A stretch of 64,000 nt of DNA. Source: Jejuia sp. UBA6058 (GTDB lineage: Bacteria; Bacteroidota; Bacteroidia; Flavobacteriales; Flavobacteriaceae). Below, piece by piece: positions 25,048 through 33,043 of the stretch (position 1 is the stretch's first letter; each line of letters begins with the position of its first letter). Made by a program: the position numbers and the translations under genes. The notes under the pieces were generated by a model. The model worked only from the letters and a program-made list of their open reading frames with translations. It had not been told where the DNA came from and ran no database searches. The stretch lies in the NCBI GenBank assembly GCA_002428965.1, contig DIYI01000003.1, positions 46,306 to 110,305 of the forward strand, given 5' to 3'.

Positions 25048-25899
25048 ATGAATCGTGAAATAATCGACATAAGTGATTACACCATTTTATTGGAAGAAGC
25101 TTCTTCTGATAACAACTTAATCGATTCATGTTTTTTTGATGAACCTGTAATTGCCATTGCGTTTTATGGATCAGGAGATGTTGGTCTAAACGTGAAATTT
25201 GATGGAAAAACCAAAGAGTTCCATCACACCAAAGGCATGGTTTTATCTTTTTATGCCGACGATAAGGTGGAGTTTGAACATCATGTTTCTAAGCTAAAAT
25301 CACTACAATGTTTAGTGATAGCAACTACGGTTAGAAATATAGATAAATTGCCAAATGGTGAAGGTCAGTTCTTAGAGCAATTTTTACATCCACTAATGCA
25401 TCCAGTAGATCATTACGTTGAAGGGCCAGTCTTTAATATGAGCCCCGAAATGTTTCTATTAGTTGAACAGTTTTTTAACAATACCTTCGAGGGCGAAATT
25501 AAAATGCTATTCTATAGAAGTCATATTACAGCTTTACTCTCTCATTATTTTGGACAATTGGCAAAACAGCAAAACGCAAAATTAAATACGTCTCAACTTG
25601 AAAAAATTAATTTAGCTCAAGAAATTTTGCTATCCGATTTAGAAAATCCACCTTCATTAACTGAGCTTGCACACAAAATTGGCACTAACACAAATACACT
25701 TAAAGTAGAATTTAAAGCGCAGTTTGGTGTTCCCGTTTTTAAATACTTGCAAAACGAACGTTTAAAGAAAGCCTACAATTTAATTAAGAATGAACGAAAA
25801 ACTATTCAAGAAGCCGCATGGGCGGTTGGGTACGATAGCTTGGGTTCTTTCTCCAATGCTTTCGAGAAAAAGTTTGGTTACAGACCTAGTCAAGCCTGA
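25048..25899 (+). CDS. AraC-family transcriptional regulator
   Basis: A 283-residue protein with an N-terminal sensor region (1-170, no close match known to me) and a C-terminal double helix-turn-helix (about 185-283): LAQEILLSDLENPPSLTELAHKIGTNTNTLKVEFKAQFG and the second HTH with IQEAAWAVGYDSLGSFSNAFEKKFGYRPSQ. It precedes a three-gene operon (25991-27713) whose promoter carries two 19-nt direct repeats 21 bp apart, the classic layout of an AraC dimer site, so it probably controls these genes. Confidence 0.92.
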   Translation: MNREIIDISDYTILLEEASSDNNLIDSCFFDEPVIAIAFYGSGDVGLNVKFDGKTKEFHHTKGMVLSFYADDKVEFEHHVSKLKSLQCLVIATTVRNIDKLPNGEGQFLEQFLHPLMHPVDHYVEGPVFNMSPEMFLLVEQFFNNTFEGEIKMLFYRSHITALLSHYFGQLAKQQNAKLNTSQLEKINLAQEILLSDLENPPSLTELAHKIGTNTNTLKVEFKAQFGVPVFKYLQNERLKKAYNLIKNERKTIQEAAWAVGYDSLGSFSNAFEKKFGYRPSQA

Positions 25900-25939
25900 A
25901 ATTCTTTTCGAATAAATCATAATTCTTTTTGAACAAGTC
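25900..25939 (+). promoter_or_regulatory. Tandem direct-repeat operator for the AraC regulator
   Basis: Two 19-nt repeats, AATTCTTTTCGAATAAATC (25900-25918) and AATTCTTTTTGAACAAGTC (25921-25939), match at 16 of 19 positions with a 21-bp period. They lie directly upstream of the -7 element at 25958-25965. Confidence 0.65.
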
Positions 25940-25957
25940 GCTGGTTTACAGGCGGTA

Positions 25958-25965
25958 TAGATTTG
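25958..25965 (+). promoter_or_regulatory. -7 element TAGATTTG before the DUF5367 gene
   Basis: TAGATTTG fits TAnnTTTG, 26 nt before the start codon at 25991. No TTG lies at the usual distance, in keeping with a promoter that needs activation through the adjacent direct repeats. Confidence 0.5.
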
Positions 25966-25990
25966 CATCATAATTAAAAATCAAAAAATT

Positions 25991-26383
25991 ATGATCAATA
26001 CCATTTCATTTAGCATTGTATACGCTGTTTTAGTTTGGGTTTTAGGCGTTTGCTCTTACCTCATATCATTTTATATCCCCGTATTAGAAAACCAAGACCT
26101 TCAAGCAAACATAGTATTAGCATTAGCCTTAATACCAAGTGCTTGTTTAGGAACTTATTTGTTCTACAAGAAAAGCTATTTAAAACCAGCTGTATTAGCT
26201 TTTATATTCATCATAGTAATAACTATTCTTGATGCCTGCATAACAGTTCCTGTATTCTTAATTCCAAATGGTGGTAGTTATTCTGAGTTTTTCGGAGACC
26301 CAAAGTTTTATGCTATTGCGCTTGAGCTTTACTTGGTTGTGTTGTATTTCGGTAACTATTTAACCCATAAAGCAAAAGCATGA
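25991..26383 (+). CDS. DUF5367-like four-helix membrane protein
   Basis: A 130-residue integral membrane protein with four hydrophobic segments (about 4-26, 38-55, 65-88, 105-125). The sequence I-S-F-x-I-V-Y-A-V-L-V-W-V-L-G, the F-Y-K-K-S-Y-L-K-P loop and the N-G-G-S-Y-x-E-F-F-G-D-P-K-F-Y loop fit DUF5367. Function is unknown. It overlaps the next gene by 4 nt, so the pair is translated together. Confidence 0.8.
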   Translation: MINTISFSIVYAVLVWVLGVCSYLISFYIPVLENQDLQANIVLALALIPSACLGTYLFYKKSYLKPAVLAFIFIIVITILDACITVPVFLIPNGGSYSEFFGDPKFYAIALELYLVVLYFGNYLTHKAKA

Positions 26384-26865
26384 AAACGTATGTACTTTTT
26401 ATAACGGTTTTATTGAATGCACTTTCTACGGGCTTTTTCTTTGCTTGGTCAGTTTCAGTCATCTTAGGAACAAAAAAGGTAGGCGACGTAACCTATCTAG
26501 AAACCATGCAAAGCATTAATAGAGAAATCTTAAATCCTTTGTTCTTTATGGTGTTTTTTGGGAGCCTGATTACATTACTGATAAGCTCCTACTTACAGTT
26601 TAACAATAAACCAGCCTTTTGTTTGGTATTAGCTTCAGCACTTATTTATCTAGTTGGCACTTTTGGAGTCACCGCCTTTGGAAATGTTCCTCTAAACAAT
26701 GAATTAGATGCAGTGAATATTACCAAACTTTCAATAGTAGAATTAAAGCATTTTAGAGTCTACTATGAAGATGCGTGGAATCACTATCACAATATCAGAA
26801 CCATGTCGAGTGTGGTTTCTTTCACACTATTACTTATCTCAATATTTATTAAAAAAACAGTTTAA
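26380..26865 (+). CDS. DUF1772 (anthrone oxygenase-like) membrane protein
   Basis: A 161-residue protein with four membrane helices. DUF1772 marks are LNALSTGFFFAWSVSV in helix 1, the central MQSINREILNPLFF, and FGNVPLNNELDAVN before helix 4. Members include anthrone oxygenases, though most bacterial ones are uncharacterised. It overlaps the DUF5367 gene by 4 nt and precedes the NmrA-like gene by 11 nt, so the three form an operon under the AraC regulator. Confidence 0.88.
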   Translation: MKTYVLFITVLLNALSTGFFFAWSVSVILGTKKVGDVTYLETMQSINREILNPLFFMVFFGSLITLLISSYLQFNNKPAFCLVLASALIYLVGTFGVTAFGNVPLNNELDAVNITKLSIVELKHFRVYYEDAWNHYHNIRTMSSVVSFTLLLISIFIKKTV

Positions 26866-26876
26866 AACAATTAATT

Positions 26877-27713
26877 ATGAAATCAAATATTTTAGTCATC
26901 GGAGGAACCGGAAAAACTGGTCGCCGCGTAGTAGAACAATTACAAAACAAAGGCATTGAACCCAGAATTGGTTCAAGAAACGCGTCTCCTAGCTTTGATT
27001 GGGACAATAAAGACACGTGGGTAAATACCTTGGAAGGCATAGAGAGAATGTACGTTACGTACTATCCCGATTTAGCCGTTCCTGGTGCAAAAGAAGCCAT
27101 ACAAAGCTTAACGTATTTGGCTAAAGAATTAGGCGTTAAAAAAATGGTTTTACTTTCTGGAAAAGGGGAAACAGAAGCCGAAGCTTGCGAAAAAATTGTC
27201 ATGAACTCTGGTATTAATTACACCATTGTTAGAGCATCTTGGTTTAACCAAAATTGGAGTGAAAGTTTCTTTTTAGAACCTATTTTATCTGGAGAAGTAG
27301 CATTACCAATGGGTGATGTATTAATTCCATTTGTTGATGCCAATGACATCGCAGAAGTTGCCTCAACTGTCTTGCTTGACGATTCCTTTAACGGAGAAAT
27401 CATTGAGGTAACTGGTCCAGAATTAATCACATTTAAGGATATTATCAATATGATATCTAAAACAAGTGATAGACAATTAAACTTTTATGACATCACCTTA
27501 GAGCAATATGTTGAAGGTATGAAACAAATGCAAATACCCGATGATGTGGTGTGGTTAATTGAGTATTTATTTAGTTATGTGTTAACCAATCCAAATAACC
27601 AACTGGTAGTTCATGATATTGAACGTATTTTGAGTAGAAAAGCAAAACCGTTCTTAGAATATGCCCAAGAAACGGCAAAAACTGGAATTTGGAATCAGGT
27701 TTTAGCTAAGTAA
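26877..27713 (+). CDS. NAD(P)-binding NmrA-family protein
   Basis: A 278-residue atypical short-chain dehydrogenase. The Rossmann start is ILVIGGTGKTGRRVVEQL, and the pattern VVLLSGKGETEAEACEKIVMNSGINYTIVRASWFNQN is typical of NmrA/quinone oxidoreductase-2-like proteins. It is likely a quinone or aldehyde reductase or a redox sensor; the substrate is unknown. It is the last gene of the AraC-linked operon and is followed by a strong terminator. Confidence 0.9.
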   Translation: MKSNILVIGGTGKTGRRVVEQLQNKGIEPRIGSRNASPSFDWDNKDTWVNTLEGIERMYVTYYPDLAVPGAKEAIQSLTYLAKELGVKKMVLLSGKGETEAEACEKIVMNSGINYTIVRASWFNQNWSESFFLEPILSGEVALPMGDVLIPFVDANDIAEVASTVLLDDSFNGEIIEVTGPELITFKDIINMISKTSDRQLNFYDITLEQYVEGMKQMQIPDDVVWLIEYLFSYVLTNPNNQLVVHDIERILSRKAKPFLEYAQETAKTGIWNQVLAK

Positions 27714-27738
27714 ATACAGCCAATAACATTTATTGGGG

Positions 27739-27777
27739 GTAGCGATTTGGATTAAGATTCAAATCGCTACTATTTTT
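27739..27777 (+). terminator. Rho-independent terminator
   Basis: GTAGCGATTTG and CAAATCGCTAC form a perfect 11-bp stem with a 10-nt loop, followed by TATTTTT. Confidence 0.9.
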
Positions 27778-27882
27778 AGTGTATTCTGAATAACAAACAG
27801 TACATAGTTAAAGTACAAGCTATCTGTTTATTTGCTAAATTTAATAATTAAATTAAACGGCTAAATAATTAGAAAAGACCCA

Positions 27883-28449
27883 ATGGAAGAATTAAAAAAA
27901 TTCATTGACGCTATTTATCCAATGAATCCTTCAGATTGGGATTTCTTTTCTTCAAAATTGCATCAAGTAACACTAAAGAAAAATACAGCGCTTACAAAAA
28001 TTGGAGCTGTTGAGAACTATCTATCCTTTATCTCTGAAGGCATTGTGCGCTATTATATTCCTGAAGTTGAAAATGATTTGACTTTCGGGTTTTTATTTGA
28101 AAACCAATTTGTGACTGCCTACGATTCTTTTATTACCCAAACCCCTTCTCACTATCAAATTGACACGCTGACACACACCACCTTGTGGCGTATATCCTAT
28201 AACGATCTTCAGGAGGTTTATAAAAACACAAAAAGTGGCAATATCATTGGACGGATAATGGCCGAAAACATGTTTTTGATAAAATCAAAAAGAGAACTTT
28301 CCTTATTAAACAAAACTGCAGAAGAACGGTATTTGGACTTGTTTACGGAACGCCCAAAACTAATTAAGGAAATTCCCTTAAAATACATCGCCTCTTATAT
28401 CGGTGTTACACCACAAGCCTTAAGCAGAATACGGAAGCGCATTACTTAA
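27883..28449 (+). CDS. Crp/Fnr-family regulator
   Basis: A 188-residue protein with an N-terminal cyclic-nucleotide-binding-like jelly roll (VTLKKNTALTKIGAVENYLSFISEGIVRYY) and a C-terminal winged helix (L-K-Y-I-A-S-Y-I-G-V-T-P-Q-A-L-S-R-I-R-K-R). The ligand-binding residues of true Crp are not evident. It most likely regulates the DoxX gene 65 nt downstream (inference). Confidence 0.9.
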   Translation: MEELKKFIDAIYPMNPSDWDFFSSKLHQVTLKKNTALTKIGAVENYLSFISEGIVRYYIPEVENDLTFGFLFENQFVTAYDSFITQTPSHYQIDTLTHTTLWRISYNDLQEVYKNTKSGNIIGRIMAENMFLIKSKRELSLLNKTAEERYLDLFTERPKLIKEIPLKYIASYIGVTPQALSRIRKRIT

Positions 28450-28514
28450 CTTGGGTTCATTGTTTGCTCAAAAATCGTTTATGACTTTTGTAAATGAATT
28501 AAAAGCGCATACTT

Positions 28515-28970
28515 ATGAAACCTTTAATAGTACTTTTATCAAGTTTTTTTATTGCCATTTTCGTGATGAAACTTATTACTAAGCAATATGATGTTGCCTT
28601 ATCAGGAAGAATAGCAATGTCCGCAATGTTATGTTTTACAGCTATTGGTCATTTTATGTTTACCAAAGGTATGTCTATGATGATACCGCAGTTTATACCT
28701 TTAAAAACTTGCTTTGTCCAACTCACAGGAGTATTTGAAATTCTTTTAGCTGTTGGCTTACTTATCCCTAAATTTAAAGTGATTAGTGGTTGGGCTTTAA
28801 TTATTTTCTTGATATTAATGTTACCTGCAAATGTATACGCCTCCATACATACCATAAACTATCAAAAAGGCACATTTGACGGACATGGGCTTTCCTATTT
28901 ATGGTTTAGAATTCCGTTACAAGTTCTGTTTATACTTTGGGCTTATAATGGCGCAATTCGGATACTTTAA
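28515..28970 (+). CDS. DoxX-like membrane protein
   Basis: A 151-residue protein with four predicted membrane helices. SGRIAMSAMLCFTAIGHFMFTKGM, the proline/methionine-rich MMIPQFIPLK loop, TGVFEILLAVGLLIPK and the P-A-N-V-Y-A-S-I-H loop match the DoxX/DoxD-like family. Members are linked to quinone or thiosulfate redox chemistry and stress, but no specific reaction can be stated. It follows the Crp-type gene. Confidence 0.85.
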   Translation: MKPLIVLLSSFFIAIFVMKLITKQYDVALSGRIAMSAMLCFTAIGHFMFTKGMSMMIPQFIPLKTCFVQLTGVFEILLAVGLLIPKFKVISGWALIIFLILMLPANVYASIHTINYQKGTFDGHGLSYLWFRIPLQVLFILWAYNGAIRIL

Positions 28971-29043
28971 GATTCATGCAACCAAGTTAATTACATTATT
29001 GGTGGAGGAACTTTTAGAAATAAAGTTTGACTTTAGTAAAATC

Positions 29044-29074
29044 TTGATTTTGTACAAATTTTCGGCTACCTTCG
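29044..29074 (+). promoter_or_regulatory. Promoter before the polysaccharide deacetylase gene
   Basis: TTG (29044-29046), 20 nt, TACCTTCG (29067-29074), 72 nt before the start codon at 29146. Confidence 0.5.
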
Positions 29075-29145
29075 TTTATGTCACGAGCAAACCATTAATA
29101 ACTGTACTTTTCAGGGATCCGGATAACAGTAATAAAAGTTAAATA

Positions 29146-30120
29146 ATGATAAGAATCCATCTAATTGTACTATTTCTATTCTCGACAAGTTTTGGATGCA
29201 AAAATTCAACCTCTGAAAAAACAGAAAATAAAATTGAGAAACCTCAAAAAATCGAACAACCAAAACCTGTTATAAGCTTTACGTTTGATGACGGAAACAC
29301 ATCTGACTTGGCAGGCTTTGAGTTCGAAGAATGGAACGAAATGATATTATCTCATCTGGAGAAGGAAAATTTAAAAGTGGTATTTTTCGTTTCAGGCAGA
29401 AATAAAACAACACCAAAAGGTAAATTTTTGCTGGATAGCTGGGACAATAGAGGCCATTCAATAGCTAATCACTCATTTTCGCATCCAAATTTTAATTTTG
29501 ACAAAAATACTTCTCAAATATTTGAAAAAGAATTAATTAAAACGGATTCAATTATTTCAAAGTTAAACCATTACACCAAGCTTTTCCGATTTCCTTACTT
29601 AAAAGAGGGACAGAATCAATTTAAAGTTGACAGCATTAGAAACATCTTAAAAAAACATGAGTACTCAAATGGGTATGTAACTATCGATGCTTCGGATTGG
29701 TATGTTAACCAACGTTTAATCCGTAGAATAAATAAATTGGGGCTTGAGAATACTGAAATTGATAAGTTTAAGGATTTCTTTATTCAGCATATTCTTGATA
29801 GAGCTAATTTCTATGAAAAACTCTCCTATCAAATTAATCAAAGACATATTAGCCATTCATTATTGTTGCACCATAATTTGACATCTGCTCTATTTTTGGA
29901 CGACTTAATTGAAAAGTTTAAGGCAGAAGGTTGGGAGGTTATAGACGCCGACAAAGCTTTTCAGGACAAAGTATTTAGCCAAATTCCAAAATCATCTTTC
30001 GCGGGTGAGAGTTTGATCTACTCAATGGCGAAGCAATCTGGAAAATACAACCAATTATTGAGATACCCAGCAGAAGACGGACGGTATGAAAAAACCGAAA
30101 TGGATAGACTTGGTCTTTAA
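29146..30120 (+). CDS. Polysaccharide deacetylase-family lipoprotein (NodB fold)
   Basis: A 324-residue protein with a lipoprotein signal peptide (FSTSFGC, Cys at residue 18). NodB motif 1 is ISFTFDDGN with the catalytic Asp and metal Asp (about residue 46), motif 2 is the metal-binding N-H-S-F-S-H-P, and motif 3 is RFPYLKEG. The late motif with the catalytic His may be SLLLHHNL near residue 245. It would remove N- or O-acetyl groups from a cell-wall or extracellular polysaccharide in the periplasm or on the surface. It is a single transcription unit. Confidence 0.9.
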   Translation: MIRIHLIVLFLFSTSFGCKNSTSEKTENKIEKPQKIEQPKPVISFTFDDGNTSDLAGFEFEEWNEMILSHLEKENLKVVFFVSGRNKTTPKGKFLLDSWDNRGHSIANHSFSHPNFNFDKNTSQIFEKELIKTDSIISKLNHYTKLFRFPYLKEGQNQFKVDSIRNILKKHEYSNGYVTIDASDWYVNQRLIRRINKLGLENTEIDKFKDFFIQHILDRANFYEKLSYQINQRHISHSLLLHHNLTSALFLDDLIEKFKAEGWEVIDADKAFQDKVFSQIPKSSFAGESLIYSMAKQSGKYNQLLRYPAEDGRYEKTEMDRLGL

Positions 30121-30165
30121 AAAGAAAAATTAGAAATAAACGTTGAAACTAAAAGGCACAAACAC

Positions 30166-30200
30166 ACCCGGGCAAGGGATTGCAGCGGCATCCTTTTTGC
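30166..30200 (-). repeat. Truncated GGGCGTTACCC element, copy 4 (end only)
   Basis: Only the end CCCGGGCAAGGGATTGCAGC and GGCATCCTTTTT is present, matching the same end of copies 2 and 3. The other end is missing. Confidence 0.7.
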
Positions 30201-30252
30201 GGAGCTTTTAATGGTGAAAAATCGCATTGATGCTAGATTTGTCTAAACGGAT

Positions 30253-30280
30253 GAGATCCTGAAACAAGTTCAGGATGACA
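30253..30280. repeat. Interspersed palindrome CTGAAACAAGTTCAG, copy 2
   Basis: GAGATCCTGAA and TTCAGGATGACA flank AC-AAG. It lies 20 nt before rimM. Confidence 0.85.
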
Positions 30281-30299
30281 AATCAATAAATAATTTGTC

Positions 30300-30824
30300 A
30301 TGAAGAAAGAAGATTGTTTTTACTTAGGGAAAATTGTAAAAAAATATAGTTTTAAAGGAGAAGTGTTGGCCAAATTAGATACGGATCAACCAGAGCTTTA
30401 TGAACAACTTGATGCAATTTTTTTAAATCTCAGAAACAATCTAGTTCCGTTTTTTGTGGAAGGTTCACAATTACATAAATCTGAATTATTGCGTTTAAAA
30501 TTTGAAGATGTAGACACAGAAGAAGATGCCAACGCAATTATGAAGAGCGAATTATATTTACCTCTTGAAATGTTACCCAAACTTGAGGGCAATCAATTTT
30601 ACTTTCATGAAATTATTGGGTTTAAAATAGAGGACAAAATTTTTGGAGAAGTTGGTGTTATAAAAGCCGTGAACGATTCTACTGCACAAGCTCTTTTTGA
30701 GATTGACAGAAACGGCACAGAAATTCTAATTCCAATGAATGATGAGTTTATTCTAAAAGTGGATAGAAATAAAAAAAACATCTTAGTACAAACACCAGAT
30801 GGTTTGATCGATTTATATTTATAA
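30300..30824 (+). CDS. rimM: Ribosome maturation factor RimM
   Basis: A 174-residue protein with the N-terminal RimM barrel (FYLGKIVKKYSFKGEVLAKLDTD) and the C-terminal PRC-barrel (FYFHEIIGFKI...GEVGVIKAVNDSTAQALFEI...EILIPMNDEFILKVDRNKKNI). It helps 30S head assembly around S19 and 16S processing. Its usual neighbour rpsP is not next to it; repeats and the deacetylase gene lie upstream instead. Its stop is only 4 nt from the stop of the convergent DUF2383 gene, with no terminator in between. Confidence 0.95.
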   Translation: MKKEDCFYLGKIVKKYSFKGEVLAKLDTDQPELYEQLDAIFLNLRNNLVPFFVEGSQLHKSELLRLKFEDVDTEEDANAIMKSELYLPLEMLPKLEGNQFYFHEIIGFKIEDKIFGEVGVIKAVNDSTAQALFEIDRNGTEILIPMNDEFILKVDRNKKNILVQTPDGLIDLYL

Positions 30825-30828
30825 TTTT

Positions 30829-31296
30829 CTAAGCGCTTATTGGGGCTCGGGACAATAAATCTTTATGAATATCAATTGAATACAACAAAGTAATTAATTT
30901 GTCCAACTGCTCCTTCAATAACCTCTCTGTAGACTCTTCAAAATCAACATTGTTTATGAGTTTTTTATATTTCTCGATTACCTTAATCTGTAATGTCCCT
31001 ATCCTATTCAAAGCCAAGTTATTCTTTCCTTCTGTGAATAAAGGCCTTAACTCTTTAGTAATCTCAAGATTATTATTTAAGGATTCTTCTGGATATGTCG
31101 GCGTTGTCCCCAAATTTCTCAGTTCTAAATCTAAACCTTTCACAAACTGACTGCGCTCATAAGCCGCAATTCGTAAAAAATTTTTCAACAAAGTATTATC
31201 CACACTATCTATTAAACCTAAAAACACTCTCTCGGTTTGTACGTTGTTTATTAATAATTCGTTTATCTTTTTAGAAATTTTTTTTACACTCTTCAT
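30829..31296 (-). CDS. DUF2383-like four-helix-bundle protein A
   Basis: A 155-residue all-helical protein of the ferritin-like DUF2383 (PA2169) type: INELLINNVQTERVFLGLIDSVDNTLLKNFLRIAAYERSQFVKGL, then RNLGTTP, and a C-terminal pair of helices. The glutamate/histidine pattern of iron-binding ferritins is incomplete, so iron storage cannot be claimed. A paralogue lies upstream at 31576-32055 in the same direction. These genes tend to be stress-induced in related families (inference). Confidence 0.82.
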   Translation of the reverse strand: MKSVKKISKKINELLINNVQTERVFLGLIDSVDNTLLKNFLRIAAYERSQFVKGLDLELRNLGTTPTYPEESLNNNLEITKELRPLFTEGKNNLALNRIGTLQIKVIEKYKKLINNVDFEESTERLLKEQLDKLITLLYSIDIHKDLLSRAPISA

Positions 31297-31519
31297 TACT
31301 TAAAACGGTTTTAAAATACGACGCCAAAATGAGAGGAAAGTTTGCTATTAACCTTTTTGGACATGTCTAAATTAGATAAAAAATACATCGTTCACAAAAA
31401 AAAAGTGTTTTTTATCGAAATTTTATGTTTTTTATAGCTAGATAACCTTTAAAAGGTTTGATATTGTGTTTTTTTTGAAGTAAAATACATACAAGTTAAA
31501 TTTTTTTCTCTATTTTTTC

Positions 31520-31554
31520 ATCAAAAAAAAGGATTAACAACCTGTTAATCCTTT
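31520..31554 (-). terminator. Rho-independent terminator
   Basis: AAAGGATTAACA and TGTTAATCCTTT form a perfect 12-bp stem around ACC. On the minus strand it is followed by eight T residues, 22 nt after the stop of the gene at 31576. Confidence 0.92.
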
Positions 31555-31575
31555 GCTATGGTTATCAATACTGTT

Positions 31576-32055
31576 TTAACCGTTGGAGGCAAATTTTGGA
31601 GTATTACTCCAATTATCATTATACCTGAGTAAACTAATGGAACTTCCTATGCTTTGTTTTTGTTTTTCCAACAAATCAGTTACATGTTTTGAAAAATCCG
31701 AAGCCGCCAATACCTTATTGTACTGAGCTACGCATAATGCTTTTAAACTGTTTATTTCGGCAAAAAGGGATTTAGGATTTCTTGAACCCATTACCTTACT
31801 TAAATTGGGCCAGCTAATTTTGGATTCCGCATCCTCTTCAAAAAAATTAGGTGTTCCTCCCATAATACGTATTTCTGCGCCTAAATAGCGGCAAAATTCG
31901 TTGCATTCAAAAGCTCTGGCTCTGAAGAATTTTTGCAATTCCTCATCCACCGTAGCATCCAAGGCGTCAAGATATGCCTTTTCCGCATTAGCATTTAAAA
32001 CCAGAAGTTGGTTAAGCTTACTGATTTTTTCTTTTTTTTGAGTCATACTAGTCAT
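31576..32055 (-). CDS. DUF2383-like four-helix-bundle protein B
   Basis: A 159-residue protein paralogous to the 155-residue protein downstream: shared pattern ISKLNQLLVLNANAEKAYLDALDATVDEELQKFFRARAFECNEFCRYLGAEIRIMGGTP and a C-terminal LLEKQKQSIGSSISLLRY. It has its own strong terminator. The second in-frame start (M3 or later) is possible. Function unknown. Confidence 0.8.
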   Translation of the reverse strand: MTSMTQKKEKISKLNQLLVLNANAEKAYLDALDATVDEELQKFFRARAFECNEFCRYLGAEIRIMGGTPNFFEEDAESKISWPNLSKVMGSRNPKSLFAEINSLKALCVAQYNKVLAASDFSKHVTDLLEKQKQSIGSSISLLRYNDNWSNTPKFASNG

Positions 32056-32211
32056 TGTGTAGTTGATAAAATATTAAATGTTTAGTTTTTAATTTATAGC
32101 ATTAAACAAATTAAGAAAAAAAAAGCAATTTTCTAATAAATTTGTTGTTTTACACAAAATTTTAACTTTTGCACGGATTTCATTTCTTTTTTGCAAATAA
32201 GATGTTTGCCT

Positions 32212-32940
32212 ATGTCTCATACTCCAAAATCAGCTGAATTTAAGTTTAAAAAATTCTCTGTCCACCAAGATCAATGTGCAATGAAAATAGGCACTGACAG
32301 CGTTTTACTAGGAGCATGGACTTCACTAGAAAATAATCCCTTTTCTGTATTAGATATTGGTGCTGGAACAGGAATTCTATCTCTTATGCTAGCCCAACGC
32401 AGTAATGCTGAATTAATTGATGCTTTAGAGATAGATGATGGTGCTTACAAGCAATGTGTTGAGAACTTTGAGCTGTCTCCGTGGGGAGATAGACTATTTT
32501 GTTATCATGCATCTTTAGCGGAATTTGTTGATGAAATTCATGACAAATACGATTTAATACTATGCAACCCGCCTTTTTACTCCGAAAATTTTAAGACTAA
32601 TAATATACCGCGCGACTTGGCTCGTTTTCAGGATGCAATGCCATTTGAACATTTAGTTGAAAGTGTTTCAAAATTATTATCTAAAAATGGCACTTTCAAT
32701 GTTATTCTCCCATTTTACGAAGAAGGCTTTTTTATTAATCTATCATTGAAATTCAAATTATTTCCAAACAAAATCTTGCGTGTTAAAGGCAATCCTCAGA
32801 CAGAAATCAAGCGCAGTTTAATAGAATTTTCATTTCATAAAACAGAGGTAAAAACAGAGGAACTAGTTATAGAGACTGCCAGACATAAATACACACAAGA
32901 ATACATAAACTTGACTCAAGATTTTTATTTGAAAATGTAA
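32212..32940 (+). CDS. trmN6: tRNA1(Val) (adenine(37)-N6)-methyltransferase
   Basis: A 242-residue SAM-dependent methyltransferase from the ATG at 32212 (MSHTPKSAEFKFKKFSVHQDQCAMKIGTDSVLLGAW). A TTG at 32191 would add seven residues; the ATG form agrees with the family's length. Motif I is VLDIGAGTGILSLMLAQR and the catalytic motif IV is ILCNPPFYS, typical of adenine-N6 methyltransferases. It methylates A37 of tRNA1(Val). It stands alone between two promoters. Confidence 0.92.
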   Translation: MSHTPKSAEFKFKKFSVHQDQCAMKIGTDSVLLGAWTSLENNPFSVLDIGAGTGILSLMLAQRSNAELIDALEIDDGAYKQCVENFELSPWGDRLFCYHASLAEFVDEIHDKYDLILCNPPFYSENFKTNNIPRDLARFQDAMPFEHLVESVSKLLSKNGTFNVILPFYEEGFFINLSLKFKLFPNKILRVKGNPQTEIKRSLIEFSFHKTEVKTEELVIETARHKYTQEYINLTQDFYLKM

Positions 32941-33043
32941 TTAAATTTACAATTATTAATTAAATTTGAAATAATAAATGATGATTTTATAAAAAAAGAT
33001 GGGATTCATTATCAATTCTATTTAAAATTCAAATTTAAGCCTT

